Origin: Streptomyces xylophagus
GTDB taxonomy: Bacteria > Actinomycetota > Actinomycetes > Streptomycetales > Streptomycetaceae
Assembly (NCBI RefSeq): GCF_000716435.1
Contig: NZ_JNWO01000052.1
Span: 1-23,352, forward strand
Length of the DNA: 23,352 bases
Direction of reading: 5' to 3'
How positions within the stretch are numbered: position 1 is the first letter of the stretch; the number at the start of each line of letters is the position of its first letter. This document shows, piece by piece, positions 6,819-13,684 of this stretch. The notes beneath the pieces were generated by a model that did not search any database, was not told the origin of the DNA, and saw only the letters and a list, made by a program, of their open reading frames with translations. A program made the position numbers and the translations under genes.

Positions 6819-7319
6819 ATGACTGCGCCCGTTTCGTACGCGCCGACACTCGAGGACCGGTCCGCCGCCGCTCCGCCCCTTCGGATGTCGCTCGCTCCCC
6901 TTGGTTCGGCACCGGCCCTGCTGGACGGTGCCTGGTGGCCCCGGTCCCGTGATCTGGCCGCGGAACTTCCCCCGTTGACCGCCGTACTCGACTCCCTGTG
7001 GGGGCGGATCACGAGGATCACGGTGAACCCCACGCACTGGCCGGCCGACTTCCCGCGCAAGGTGCCCGTCGCCGGGCATGTGGTGAAGGTGGGCTGGTTC
7101 CTGGCCGAGCAGGACCCGCACCAGCTGCTGCTCCTCTCGTACCGCACCTCCCGCTGGGACCTGCTGATCGTCCCGCCGGAGACGGACCCCACCACGGCAG
7201 CCTGGCTGATGACCGCCGCGAGCGACCCGTCGCGCACGTCGACCGCGAGCGAGCTGATGGCGGAAGCGGCACGCCTTCCGGCACCGGCATCGATACCGGC
7301 TCCGGCAGCGGGGGTGTGA
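6819..7319 (+). CDS. DUF5994-family protein
   Basis: A 166-residue soluble protein with the features I associate with DUF5994: LSLAP near the start, LLDGAWWPRSRDLAAELP, RITRITVNPTHWP, HVVKVGWF, and SYRTSRWDLLIVPPETD followed by an alanine-rich helix. The function of the family is unknown to me. I chose the ATG at 6819 (MTAPVSYAP) over an upstream one at 6771 because it follows AGAGCAGGG and a leader hairpin that would otherwise be coding. It heads a same-direction run with the small membrane protein 5 nt downstream and probably the slipin and GAF-ANTAR genes. A sigma-B-like promoter candidate precedes it. Confidence 0.85.
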   Translation: MTAPVSYAPTLEDRSAAAPPLRMSLAPLGSAPALLDGAWWPRSRDLAAELPPLTAVLDSLWGRITRITVNPTHWPADFPRKVPVAGHVVKVGWFLAEQDPHQLLLLSYRTSRWDLLIVPPETDPTTAAWLMTAASDPSRTSTASELMAEAARLPAPASIPAPAAGV

Positions 7320-7324
7320 GGGTC

Positions 7325-7594
7325 ATGGGCAACTTCCTGACCGTGGTCGTGCTGCTGGCGGTGGTCGGTGCGGGCGTGTTCCTGATCCGCCGACTCCGCA
7401 ACCAGCGCAGCGAGCGCATCGACGTCTTCCCCTACGGCCGCTCCCGCACGGACGTCCGGGAGCCGGCGCCCTCGGCCACGCACAAGACGCGCAGCCGGGC
7501 CGGCGCGAGCGGCACCGACGACCGGCCCGACCACCGCGACGACGGACGCGCACGGCCCCCGGCACGGAGCCGGGCCGGAGTGCCGGAGAAGTGA
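7325..7594 (+). CDS. Small single-pass membrane protein
   Basis: An 89-residue protein. One N-terminal transmembrane helix (residues about 4-20, FLTVVVLLAVVGAGVFL) is followed by a basic stop-transfer sequence (IRRLRNQRSER) and a long hydrophilic, Arg/Asp/Pro/Ala-rich, probably disordered cytoplasmic tail. It begins 5 nt after the DUF5994 stop, with GAGGG as ribosome-binding site, so the two genes look co-transcribed. It may work at the membrane with the slipin encoded next. That is inferred from position only. No family is recognised. Confidence 0.7.
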   Translation: MGNFLTVVVLLAVVGAGVFLIRRLRNQRSERIDVFPYGRSRTDVREPAPSATHKTRSRAGASGTDDRPDHRDDGRARPPARSRAGVPEK

Positions 7595-7681
7595 GTCACC
7601 GGCCGACGCAACCGACGTAACACAGCCTCGACAGCAGCCCAGGACCCCGGCCGCGCCACAGACGACAGGAATGTGAGAGCC

Positions 7682-8638
7682 ATGGGTGTGCTGATCACTG
7701 TGCTGGTGCTGGTCGTCGCGATCGGGCTGGTGCTGGTCGCGCTGAGCCTGCGCAACGTCCAGCAGTACGAGAAGGGCGTGGTGTTCCGGTTCGGGCGGCT
7801 GCTGCCGGAGATCCGCGGGCCGGGGCTGCGCGTCATCCGGCCGATCGGGGACCGGATGCGGAAGGTGTCCGTCCAGACCGAGGTGCTGAGCATCCCGCCG
7901 CAGGGATCGATCACCGCCGACAATGTGACGCTCACCGTCGACGCGGTCGTCTACTTCAAGGTCATCGATCCGGTGAAGGCCCTGGTGAACGTCCGCGACT
8001 ATCCGAGTGCCGTCTCCCAGATCGCCCAGACCTCGTTGCGCGCGGTGATCGGCAGGGCGGATCTGGACACGCTGCTCTCCGACCGCGACCTCATCAACGC
8101 CGAGCTCAAGAAGGTGATGGACGCCCCGACCGAGGAACCCTGGGGACTGCGCATCGAACGCGTGGAGATCAAGGACATCGCCCTCCCGGAGTCGATGATG
8201 CGCTCCATGTCCAAGCAGGCCGAGGCCGAGCGTGAGCGCCGGGCCCGGGTCATCGCCGCCGACGGCGAGTTCCAGGCGTCGCAGCGGCTGAGCGACGCCG
8301 CCGCAACCATGGCCGACACCCCGGGCGCGCTCCAACTGCGCCTGCTGCAGACCGTGGTGGACGTGTCCGCGGAGAAGAACAGCACCCTGGTCATGCCGTT
8401 CCCGGTGGAGATCCTCCGGTTCTTCGAGCACCAAGGGCGGGAGACCGACGCCGAGTTCGCGCGCAGGACCGGTCCGCGGCCGGCGCTTCCCGAATCTCCT
8501 GAACTCCCCTCGGTCCCCGAAACACCGGCACCGGCGGTCCCCGCCCCGACCGTCCCCGCTCCGGCCCCCGCGCCCGTCTTCTCCTTGGGCGGGAAACGGG
8601 TCAACTCCGATGCCGATACGACACATGCCCCCGGCTGA
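7682..8638 (+). CDS. Slipin (stomatin-like SPFH/Band 7 protein)
   Basis: A 318-residue membrane scaffold. Residues 1-23 form an N-terminal hydrophobic segment (LITVLVLVVAIGLVLVAL). The SPFH domain follows: QYEKGVVFRFGRLLPEIRGPG, VSVQTEVLSIPPQGSITADN, VDAVVYFKVIDPVKALVNV, then RAVIGRADLDTLLSDRD and IERVEIKDIALPESMMRSM. A charged helix (KQAEAERERRARVIAADGE) leads to the conserved STLVMPFPVEILRFF. The last 60 or so residues are a Pro/Ala/Val-rich tail. Slipins organise membrane microdomains and are often stress-linked. There is no NfeD-type protease gene beside it. I chose the ATG at 7682; a GTG at 7673 is possible. An 87-bp gap separates it from the preceding gene. Confidence 0.93.
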   Translation: MGVLITVLVLVVAIGLVLVALSLRNVQQYEKGVVFRFGRLLPEIRGPGLRVIRPIGDRMRKVSVQTEVLSIPPQGSITADNVTLTVDAVVYFKVIDPVKALVNVRDYPSAVSQIAQTSLRAVIGRADLDTLLSDRDLINAELKKVMDAPTEEPWGLRIERVEIKDIALPESMMRSMSKQAEAERERRARVIAADGEFQASQRLSDAAATMADTPGALQLRLLQTVVDVSAEKNSTLVMPFPVEILRFFEHQGRETDAEFARRTGPRPALPESPELPSVPETPAPAVPAPTVPAPAPAPVFSLGGKRVNSDADTTHAPG

Positions 8639-8686
8639 CACCCGCCCCCTCCCGTCCGCCCCCCAGACATGGACCAGGTGGCCCGG

Positions 8687-9517
8687 ATGAGGTCCGACAA
8701 CCGGTCCGCCCGGGTCCAGGTACTGGTCGCCGAGCAGGCCGCGCGGCACGGTGGACGGGTGGGTGTCGCCGATGTGTGCACCGCCGCCGTGGCCGCGCTC
8801 CCCGTCGGCGGCGCCGGGCTGTCCGCGATGTCCAGGCCCACGAAGGCCAAGGCCGCGGCGAGCCATCCGCTGTGCAGCACGGACGACATCAGCGAGCAAC
8901 TGGAGGAGTTGCAGCTCACGTTGGGCGAGGGGCCCTGCGTGGACGCCTTCCTGCACGGCTCCGCCGTCCTGACCCCCGACCTGCGCAGCGGCCGACTCCA
9001 GGACCACTGGGCCGTGTTCGCCGACGCGGCCCTGGAGGCAGGGGCACGCGCCGTCTTCGCGCTGCCCCTCCAGATCGGGGCGATCAGCCCGGGAGTCCTG
9101 GACCTGTACGCCGACGTGCCGACCGTCCTGGACCCCGACCAACTCGCCGACGCGCTCGCCTTCGCCGATCTCGCGACGCTGCTCCTGCTCGACGCCCGGA
9201 TCGACGCGAGTGCCCCACCGGTCAACACCCCAGCCGCGGAACGGGACTTCGAGGACCTGGGCGGCTACCGGGCCGAGATCGACCAGGCCACCGGCATCCT
9301 CACCGTCCAGCTGGGCACAGGCATTGACGAGGCCTTCGTACGACTGCGCGCGCACGCCTACATGCGGGGGCGCCGGCTCGCCGACGTGGCCGCCGACGTG
9401 GTGGCCCACCGACTGTGCTTCGCTCCGGACCTCACCCGGAACGACGATCCCACCCGGAACGACGACCACGACCAGCCCGACGACCACGACCAGCCCGACG
9501 ACCACGACCAGACCTGA
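8687..9517 (+). CDS. GAF-ANTAR regulator with repeat tail
   Basis: A 276-residue protein. The GAF sensor is at about residues 12-185: VADVCTAAVAALPVGGAGLS, LQLTLGEGPCVDAF, VFALPLQIGAISPGVLDLY, and ALAFADLATLLLLDARI. The ANTAR domain is at about 195-250: IDQATGILTVQLGTGIDEAF and MRGRRLADVAADVV. ANTAR domains bind paired RNA stem-loops and act in transcription antitermination; the GAF part is the likely signal input. The C-terminal 28 residues are Asp/His/Gln/Asn repeats encoded by an 18-bp tandem array. The ATG at 8687 follows AGGTGG at 5 nt; an ATG at 8669 lacks a ribosome-binding site. It sits 48 bp after the slipin gene and 25 bp before a second GAF-ANTAR gene, so it is probably in one transcription unit. 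Confidence 0.9.
   Translation: MRSDNRSARVQVLVAEQAARHGGRVGVADVCTAAVAALPVGGAGLSAMSRPTKAKAAASHPLCSTDDISEQLEELQLTLGEGPCVDAFLHGSAVLTPDLRSGRLQDHWAVFADAALEAGARAVFALPLQIGAISPGVLDLYADVPTVLDPDQLADALAFADLATLLLLDARIDASAPPVNTPAAERDFEDLGGYRAEIDQATGILTVQLGTGIDEAFVRLRAHAYMRGRRLADVAADVVAHRLCFAPDLTRNDDPTRNDDHDQPDDHDQPDDHDQT
9434..9514 (+). repeat. 18-bp tandem repeats at the 3' end of the first GAF-ANTAR gene
   Basis: Two ACCCGGAACGACGA-type units (starts 9434 and 9452) are followed by three GACGACCACGACCAGCCC-type units (9461, 9479, 9497), all with an 18-bp period. They encode TRNDDP and DDHDQP hexapeptides up to the stop codon. Confidence 0.85.
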
Positions 9518-9542
9518 CTGACCTGACGCGATGAGGGTGTTC

Positions 9543-10262
9543 ATGATGAACCAGCAGCTCCTGGCCAAGACGTTCGTCGAGCTGGCGGACAACCTGGTCG
9601 CCGACTTCGACCTGATCGACTTCCTGCGCCTGCTCACCGACCGCTGTGTCGGCATGCTCGGCGCGAGCGCCGCCGGCCTCCTGCTCGCCGACCGCGACGG
9701 CGAACTGCGCGTGATGGCCGCCTCCGACGAACGGGTGCGACTGCTGGAGCTGTTCCAGCTGCAGAGCGACGAGGGCCCCTGCCTGGAGTGCTACCGCACC
9801 GGCACCCCCGTGCTCGTCACCGACCTGACCCGGGAGGTCGAGCGCTGGCCGCGCTTCGCCACCGCCGCCCACCGCAGCGGCTTCGCCTCCGTCCAGGCGC
9901 TGCCGATGCGGCTGCGGGACGAGGTCGTCGGCGCCCTGAACCTGTTCCGCGCCGAGCCCGGCCCCTTCGACCCGGCGGGCACCCTCATCGCCCAGGCGCT
10001 GGCGGACGTGGCCACCATCAGCCTGCTGCAACAACGCACCACCCACCGCAGCACGATCCTCAACGAGCAACTGCAGGCCGCCCTGAACAGCCGCATCCTG
10101 ATCGAGCAGGCCAAGGGCAAACTCGCCGAACGCCGGGGCGTCGACATGGAGCAGGCCTTCACCGCCCTGCGCGGCTACGCCCGCTCCCACAACCGGCGCC
10201 TGTCGGACGTGGCCCGCGCCTTCATCGACGACTCCGAGCCCCTTCCCGGACTGGCAGTCTGA
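9543..10262 (+). CDS. GAF-ANTAR regulator
   Basis: A 239-residue protein, normal size for this type. The N-terminal helix (KTFVELADNLVADFDLIDFL) leads into the GAF domain at about residues 25-165: LLTDRCVGMLGASAAGLLLA, LQSDEGPCLECYRTGTPV, ASVQALPMRLRDEVVGALNL and ALADVATISLLQQR. The ANTAR domain is at about 175-230: RILIEQAKGKLAERRGVDME and SHNRRLSDVARAFI. It should sense a ligand or redox state through GAF and act on nascent RNA through ANTAR. The ATG at 9543 follows GAGGG by 5 nt; 9546 is equally possible. It converges with the sigma factor gene with only 4 bp between the stop codons and no visible terminator, so transcripts must overlap. Confidence 0.92.
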   Translation: MMNQQLLAKTFVELADNLVADFDLIDFLRLLTDRCVGMLGASAAGLLLADRDGELRVMAASDERVRLLELFQLQSDEGPCLECYRTGTPVLVTDLTREVERWPRFATAAHRSGFASVQALPMRLRDEVVGALNLFRAEPGPFDPAGTLIAQALADVATISLLQQRTTHRSTILNEQLQAALNSRILIEQAKGKLAERRGVDMEQAFTALRGYARSHNRRLSDVARAFIDDSEPLPGLAV

Positions 10263-10266
10263 CCCG

Positions 10267-11091
10267 TCAGGCCGCCCTCTTCGCCCCGCGCGTCTCGGCC
10301 ATCACCTGGTCGTGAAGGCGGGCGCAGGTGCGGGAGATCAGCCGGGACACGTGCATCTGGGAGACACCGAGCTGCAGACCGATGCGGGCCTGTGTCATCT
10401 CGCAGAAGAACCGCATGTAGAGGATCTCGCGCTCGCGAGCGGGCAGCGCCCGCAGTAAGGGGCGCAGCGCCTCGCGGTTCACGATCAGATCGAAGTCGGG
10501 CTCGACGCCGCCGAGGGTGTCGGTCAGCGGGTGGCCGTCCGTGGGGTGACCGGGTACGGCGTCCAGCGACCAGGCGGTGTACGCCTCCAACGCCCCCTGC
10601 CCCAGCCGCACTTCGGCCTCGGTCAGCCCGGCGTGCGCGGCGATCTCGGGGACGGCGGACGTCACCCCGCCCCGGGTGGCGCTCAGTTCGTAGTCGGCGG
10701 AGCGTACCTGGCCGCGCAACTCCTGTACCCGGCGCGGGACATGGACGACCCAGAGGTCGTCACGGAAGTGCCGCTTCACCTCGCCGAGGATCGTCGGGAT
10801 GGCGAAGCTCGGGAAGGCGGAGCCGAGACTCGGGTCGAACCTGGACACCGCCTTGACCAGGCCGAGTTGGGCGACCTGCGCGAGATCGTCGAAGGTCTCA
10901 CCGCGGTGCCGGAAGCGCCGGGCCAGCCGTACGGCCATCGGCATCCAGGCCACCACCAGCTCCTGGCACAGCGCGGACCGCTCCGGACCGGCCGGCAGCG
11001 TGGCGAGCCGGCGGAACGACTCGGCGGTGTCGGGGGAGTCGTCGTAGGAACGTTTGGTGGTACGGGACTTCCGGGTGCGGTCGGCCTGCAT
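10267..11091 (-). CDS. SigB/SigF/SigG-family RNA polymerase sigma factor with a TTA codon
   Basis: A 274-residue stress or sporulation-type sigma factor. Region 2 includes ETFDDLAQVAQLGLVKAVSRF, FPSFAIPTILGEVKRHFRD and WVVHVPRRVQEL. Region 3 includes PEIAAHAGLTEAEV. Region 4 has LPAREREILYMRFFCEMTQ with the helix-turn-helix IGLQLGVSQMHVSRLISR. It would direct RNA polymerase to GNNT/GGGTAY-type promoters, by family knowledge. The ATG at 11091 follows GAGGGAG; a GTG at 11121 is possible. Leu212 is encoded by TTA (10456-10458), so translation should need the bldA tRNA. No RsbW-type anti-sigma gene lies beside it, which is unusual for the family. It converges on the second GAF-ANTAR gene with a 4-bp gap. 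Confidence 0.93.
   Translation of the reverse strand: MQADRTRKSRTTKRSYDDSPDTAESFRRLATLPAGPERSALCQELVVAWMPMAVRLARRFRHRGETFDDLAQVAQLGLVKAVSRFDPSLGSAFPSFAIPTILGEVKRHFRDDLWVVHVPRRVQELRGQVRSADYELSATRGGVTSAVPEIAAHAGLTEAEVRLGQGALEAYTAWSLDAVPGHPTDGHPLTDTLGGVEPDFDLIVNREALRPLLRALPAREREILYMRFFCEMTQARIGLQLGVSQMHVSRLISRTCARLHDQVMAETRGAKRAA
10456..10458 (-). promoter_or_regulatory. In-frame TTA (bldA-dependent) leucine codon
   Basis: The minus-strand codons read CTG CGC CCC TTA CTG CGG (L R P L L R) in the sigma factor. TTA is extremely rare in Streptomyces genes and is read by the bldA tRNA, which limits such genes to later growth and development. I saw no other in-frame TTA in the genes of this window. 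Confidence 0.85.
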
Positions 11092-11157
11092 GGGGGCGTG
11101 CTCCCTCTTCGGTGGTGTCACTCACCGTGGGGTCGGCGGACCGCAGCACATGGGGGA

Positions 11158-11174
11158 GGAGTGGACACCGCTCC
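11158..11174. other. Short hairpin upstream of the sigma factor gene
   Basis: GGAGTGG-ACA-CCGCTCC forms a 7-bp stem including one G-T pair, about 70 nt upstream of the sigma gene start. It may belong to a dispersed intergenic repeat. Elsewhere in 11092-11375 a weak TATGCT (11297-11302) could be the -10 of the acetyltransferase gene, but no good -35 is seen. Confidence 0.28.
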
Positions 11175-11375
11175 CACGGGGGTGCCTCCGGTCCGAAGCA
11201 CACCGGACGACTGCCCTCACGGACCGCTTTCAAACCGGCGCACGCGCGCGGGTGTCCGCGACCCCAACAGGCCGCTGTACGGCGGCGATCCGAGGCTATG
11301 CTGGTGGGGAGACGTCCCAGCCCCCGGCGCCGCACCGACCATCGTCCCTCCCGGTCTTCCGAACCGAGGCGCCTC

Positions 11376-12044
11376 ATGAGCACCGCGCGGCAAGCGCACG
11401 AACCCGAAGTCCCGGAGCCGTCCGTCATGGGCGCCGCGGACGCCATGGACACGGTGCGGCTGCGCCGGCTGAACCGCTGGCAGGCGGAGGGCATGCGGGA
11501 GGATCTGGCGGATCTGTATGTGGAGTCCTCCGACGCCGAGGCGGGCGAGGAGTTCCACGACCGGCAGAAGTTCCTGGCCCGGCTGGCCGACGACGTGAAG
11601 CTGCCGGGATTCGACATGCTCGTCGCCGAGGCGGCGGCCCTGGCCGGCTGTGTCTGCGGTTTCTCCGTGCCGCGCGACGGGTCGTGGTGGCAGGGTTTCG
11701 ACGGGCAGTTGCCGCAGAACCTGGAGCAACTGACCGCGTCCGGGCATGTGTTCGCGATCCTGGAGACCCTCGTCCATCCGCACCAGCACGCTCGCGGGCT
11801 CGCCCGCCGGATGCAGGAGCGGCTGCTCACCGACCACCAGGCCTCGCTGGGCGTCACGCTGGTGGACCAGTCCGCCCGCTGGACCCTCGCCGCCCTCAAG
11901 GGCTGGGGCTGGCAGGAGGTGGGCCGGATCGAGCGCGAACCCGACGCAACGACCGTACGTGTACTGGTCCTTCCGCTCGGTGAGCGTACGGAGGACCACC
12001 CGGACGGTCTGGCCCACAACGACCGGACCCAACGGCCCGAATAG
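11376..12044 (+). CDS. GNAT-family N-acetyltransferase
   Basis: A 222-residue soluble protein with a GNAT fold in residues about 25-205. The acetyl-CoA-binding motif A is visible as LETLVHPHQHARGLARRMQE (about 127-146), preceded by a beta-strand region with AGCVCGFSVPR, and followed by LGVTLVDQSARWTLAALKGWGWQEVG, the usual end of the fold. N-terminal residues 1-25 look disordered. The acyl acceptor cannot be predicted. The ATG at 11376 follows GAGG, and longer upstream frames would run through non-coding-like sequence. It is divergent from the sigma factor gene and converges on the stand-alone ANTAR gene across a hairpin terminator. Confidence 0.85.
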   Translation: MSTARQAHEPEVPEPSVMGAADAMDTVRLRRLNRWQAEGMREDLADLYVESSDAEAGEEFHDRQKFLARLADDVKLPGFDMLVAEAAALAGCVCGFSVPRDGSWWQGFDGQLPQNLEQLTASGHVFAILETLVHPHQHARGLARRMQERLLTDHQASLGVTLVDQSARWTLAALKGWGWQEVGRIEREPDATTVRVLVLPLGERTEDHPDGLAHNDRTQRPE

Positions 12045-12114
12045 CGGCCCGGACGGTTTAGGTTCCGCGGGCCGGGCTACCCAGCAGGGGCGTCCGACGG
12101 CCGTCCTGGACGAA

Positions 12115-12149
12115 GGCACCGGAGAGTTGGGCCCACAGCTCCCGGTGCC
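12115..12149. terminator. Bidirectional terminator hairpin
   Basis: GGCACCGG and CCGGTGCC form an 8-bp stem around a partly self-complementary 19-nt loop. It lies in the 121-bp gap between the convergent acetyltransferase and ANTAR genes, where a shared terminator is expected. There is no T-run, as is usual in Streptomyces. Confidence 0.6.
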
Positions 12150-12165
12150 GTCCGGCATACCTCGC

Positions 12166-12537
12166 TCACGCCCGGTCCGTCGCGTGCACGCGCCGCAGCG
12201 CCAGACGCAACTCCCGCCCGATCGGGGCCGGGAGGGGCTCGTCATGTGTCGTGGCGACCAGTGCCTCCGCCACGACCCGGAGCTTGATGTTGCAGTGCTG
12301 TGAGACCTCCACCAGCAGGTCCCAGGCCCGGTCGCCGGAGCACGGTGCCAGGGCCATCACCATGCCGCGGGCCTGGTCGATCACCGCGCGGGTCGCCATG
12401 GCCCGCCCCAGCTGCTCGTTCTCGGTGCGCAGTGCGACGACCTCGGCCAGCAGGGCCGCATCGCCCGCCACGGTCGCCGACGGCGACCGCTCGTCACGGG
12501 TGGTGGTCGGCTGAGTCGGTCGAGTCAGTTGACGCAT
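12166..12537 (-). CDS. Stand-alone ANTAR-domain protein
   Basis: A 123-residue protein without a GAF or receiver domain. Residues about 1-25 are polar and probably flexible. A coiled-coil (LLAEVVALRTENEQLGRAM, about 29-47) leads into the ANTAR helices: VIDQARGMVMALAPCSGDRA, WDLLVEVSQHCNIKLRVVAEALV. ANTAR proteins normally need a signal domain to dimerise. Here the coiled-coil could make a constitutive dimer, or regulation could be at expression level. The ATG at 12537 has GGGGAGG 10 nt upstream, and that site can pair in a leader hairpin. It lies 96 bp downstream of the two-component operon in the same direction, so partial read-through is possible. Confidence 0.88.
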   Translation of the reverse strand: MRQLTRPTQPTTTRDERSPSATVAGDAALLAEVVALRTENEQLGRAMATRAVIDQARGMVMALAPCSGDRAWDLLVEVSQHCNIKLRVVAEALVATTHDEPLPAPIGRELRLALRRVHATDRA

Positions 12538-12550
12538 GATGCAGGGACCT

Positions 12551-12583
12551 CCCCGGGATATGCCGACAGCAGCGATACCGGGG
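12551..12583 (-). promoter_or_regulatory. Leader hairpin that could mask the ANTAR gene's ribosome-binding site
   Basis: On the minus strand CCCCGG (12578-12583) can pair with CCGGGG (12551-12556), whose last four Gs are the start of the GGGGAGG ribosome-binding site (12548-12554). A second CCCCGG (12585-12590) offers an alternative pairing. The stem is short, so this is tentative. Confidence 0.35.
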
Positions 12584-12633
12584 ACCGGGGCCTCACTGAC
12601 AGCGTAGCCCTACCCAGAGCCCAGGACGCCGGC

Positions 12634-12966
12634 TCAGGCCATCGGATCCGGGCGGTTGCCGCGGCTCAGCGCACGGGCGCACCAGCCGATGATCGAGGCG
12701 TTCACGAGCGCCCCGACGACCATGGAGACGACGAGCATCGCCACGCCGTCCGGCAGCACGAGGAACACCAGGCTCGCCGGGGCCGTGGCCAGCAGCGGGA
12801 TCACGCCCGCCATGGACTCGCCCGAGTCGTCGGCTGCGCTCACGGCGAGCGCCCACACGACCAGGCCCACGCAGAGCAGGAGATAGGCGAGGGCGAAGGG
12901 GTTGCGGAGGTTCTGGCCCAGTCGGCGCAGCGGGGATCGGTCGGCATGGGTGTCGGTACCGGTCAC
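12634..12966 (-). CDS. Small membrane protein of the SCO4225-like type
   Basis: A 110-residue protein with three probable transmembrane segments: about residues 24-43 (FALAYLLLCVGLVVWALAVS), 53-70 (AGVIPLLATAPASLVFLV) and 74-95 (GVAMLVVSMVVGALVNASIIGW). The N-terminus is polar and the C-terminal tail basic. It resembles what NCBI annotates as an SCO4225 family membrane protein, from memory. The start is GTG at 12966, preceded by AGGAG at about 9 nt. It begins 25 nt after the stop of the response regulator and so is probably the last gene of the two-component operon. It could act as an accessory membrane component of the kinase, but this rests on position only. Confidence 0.75.
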   Translation of the reverse strand: MTGTDTHADRSPLRRLGQNLRNPFALAYLLLCVGLVVWALAVSAADDSGESMAGVIPLLATAPASLVFLVLPDGVAMLVVSMVVGALVNASIIGWCARALSRGNRPDPMA

Positions 12967-12991
12967 GGGAGGTACTCCTGAAGGTCGTGGG

Positions 12992-13684
12992 TCAGAGGTG
13001 GTCGGCGCCGGGCGGGTTCGGGCGGGTGATGCCGAGGTCGTAGGCGAGGATCGTGGCCTGGACGCGGTCGCGCAGGCCGAGTTTGCGGAGCAGGGCGTTC
13101 ACATGGGACTTCACGGTGCCGACGGTGATGCCCAACTCCCCTGCGATCTCCGCGTTGTTGAGGCCGGAGGCGAGCAGGGCGAGGACATTGCGCTGGCTGT
13201 CGGTGAGGCTCTCCAGTTCGCGCGGGCGGCCCTCGGTGCCGGCATGGAATCCCGTGCCCGCTCCGGACGCGTAGTGGCCGATCAGCCGACGGGTCGCGGA
13301 CGGCGCGAGCACGCTCTCGCCGCCCGCCACCACCCGGATGCCGTGCAGGAGTTCGGCGGCGTGCACGTCCTTGAGGAGGAACCCGGAGGCCCCCGCGCGC
13401 AGCGCGTCGAAGACGTACGCGTCGAGGTCGAAGGTGGTCAGCACGAGCACCCGGGGCGCGTTCTCCCGCCCGGTGATGATCCGGGTGGCGGCGATGCCGT
13501 CCATCTCGGGCATCCGTACGTCCATCACGACGACGTCGGGCGCCAGTTCGGCGGCGAGCACCACCGCCGTCACCCCGTCCGCCGCCTCTCCTACGACCGT
13601 CATGTCGTCCTCGGCGTCGATCACGGCGGCGAAGCCCGCCCGGACGATCCCCTGGTCGTCGACGACCAGCACCCTGAGGCTCAT
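12992..13684 (-). CDS. NarL/FixJ-family response regulator
   Basis: A 230-residue regulator. The receiver domain is at residues 1-120 with acidic pair D9-D10, phospho-acceptor D55 (VVMDVRMPEMDG), T83-T84 (LVLTTFD) and K105 (GFLLKD). The LuxR-type helix-turn-helix is at about 160-220 (LTDSQRNVLALLASGLNNAE, then VGTVKSHVNALLRKLGLRDR). The ATG at 13684-13682 overlaps the TGA of the upstream kinase as ATGA, fixing the start and showing translational coupling. It is expected to be phosphorylated by that kinase. Plausible targets are its own operon and the divergent DUF5707 gene, whose promoter carries an inverted repeat. Confidence 0.95.
   Translation of the reverse strand: MSLRVLVVDDQGIVRAGFAAVIDAEDDMTVVGEAADGVTAVVLAAELAPDVVVMDVRMPEMDGIAATRIITGRENAPRVLVLTTFDLDAYVFDALRAGASGFLLKDVHAAELLHGIRVVAGGESVLAPSATRRLIGHYASGAGTGFHAGTEGRPRELESLTDSQRNVLALLASGLNNAEIAGELGITVGTVKSHVNALLRKLGLRDRVQATILAYDLGITRPNPPGADHL

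Noticed and set aside
6719..9655. A 978-codon open frame on the minus strand opposite DUF5994, slipin and GAF-ANTAR
   Set aside because: The plus strand encodes three clear families here. The minus frame is compositionally biased and lacks domains.
12045..12165. Possible tRNA or small RNA gene in the gap after the acetyltransferase
   Set aside because: No cloverleaf or TTCGA-type arm could be formed; the visible hairpin is explained as a shared terminator.
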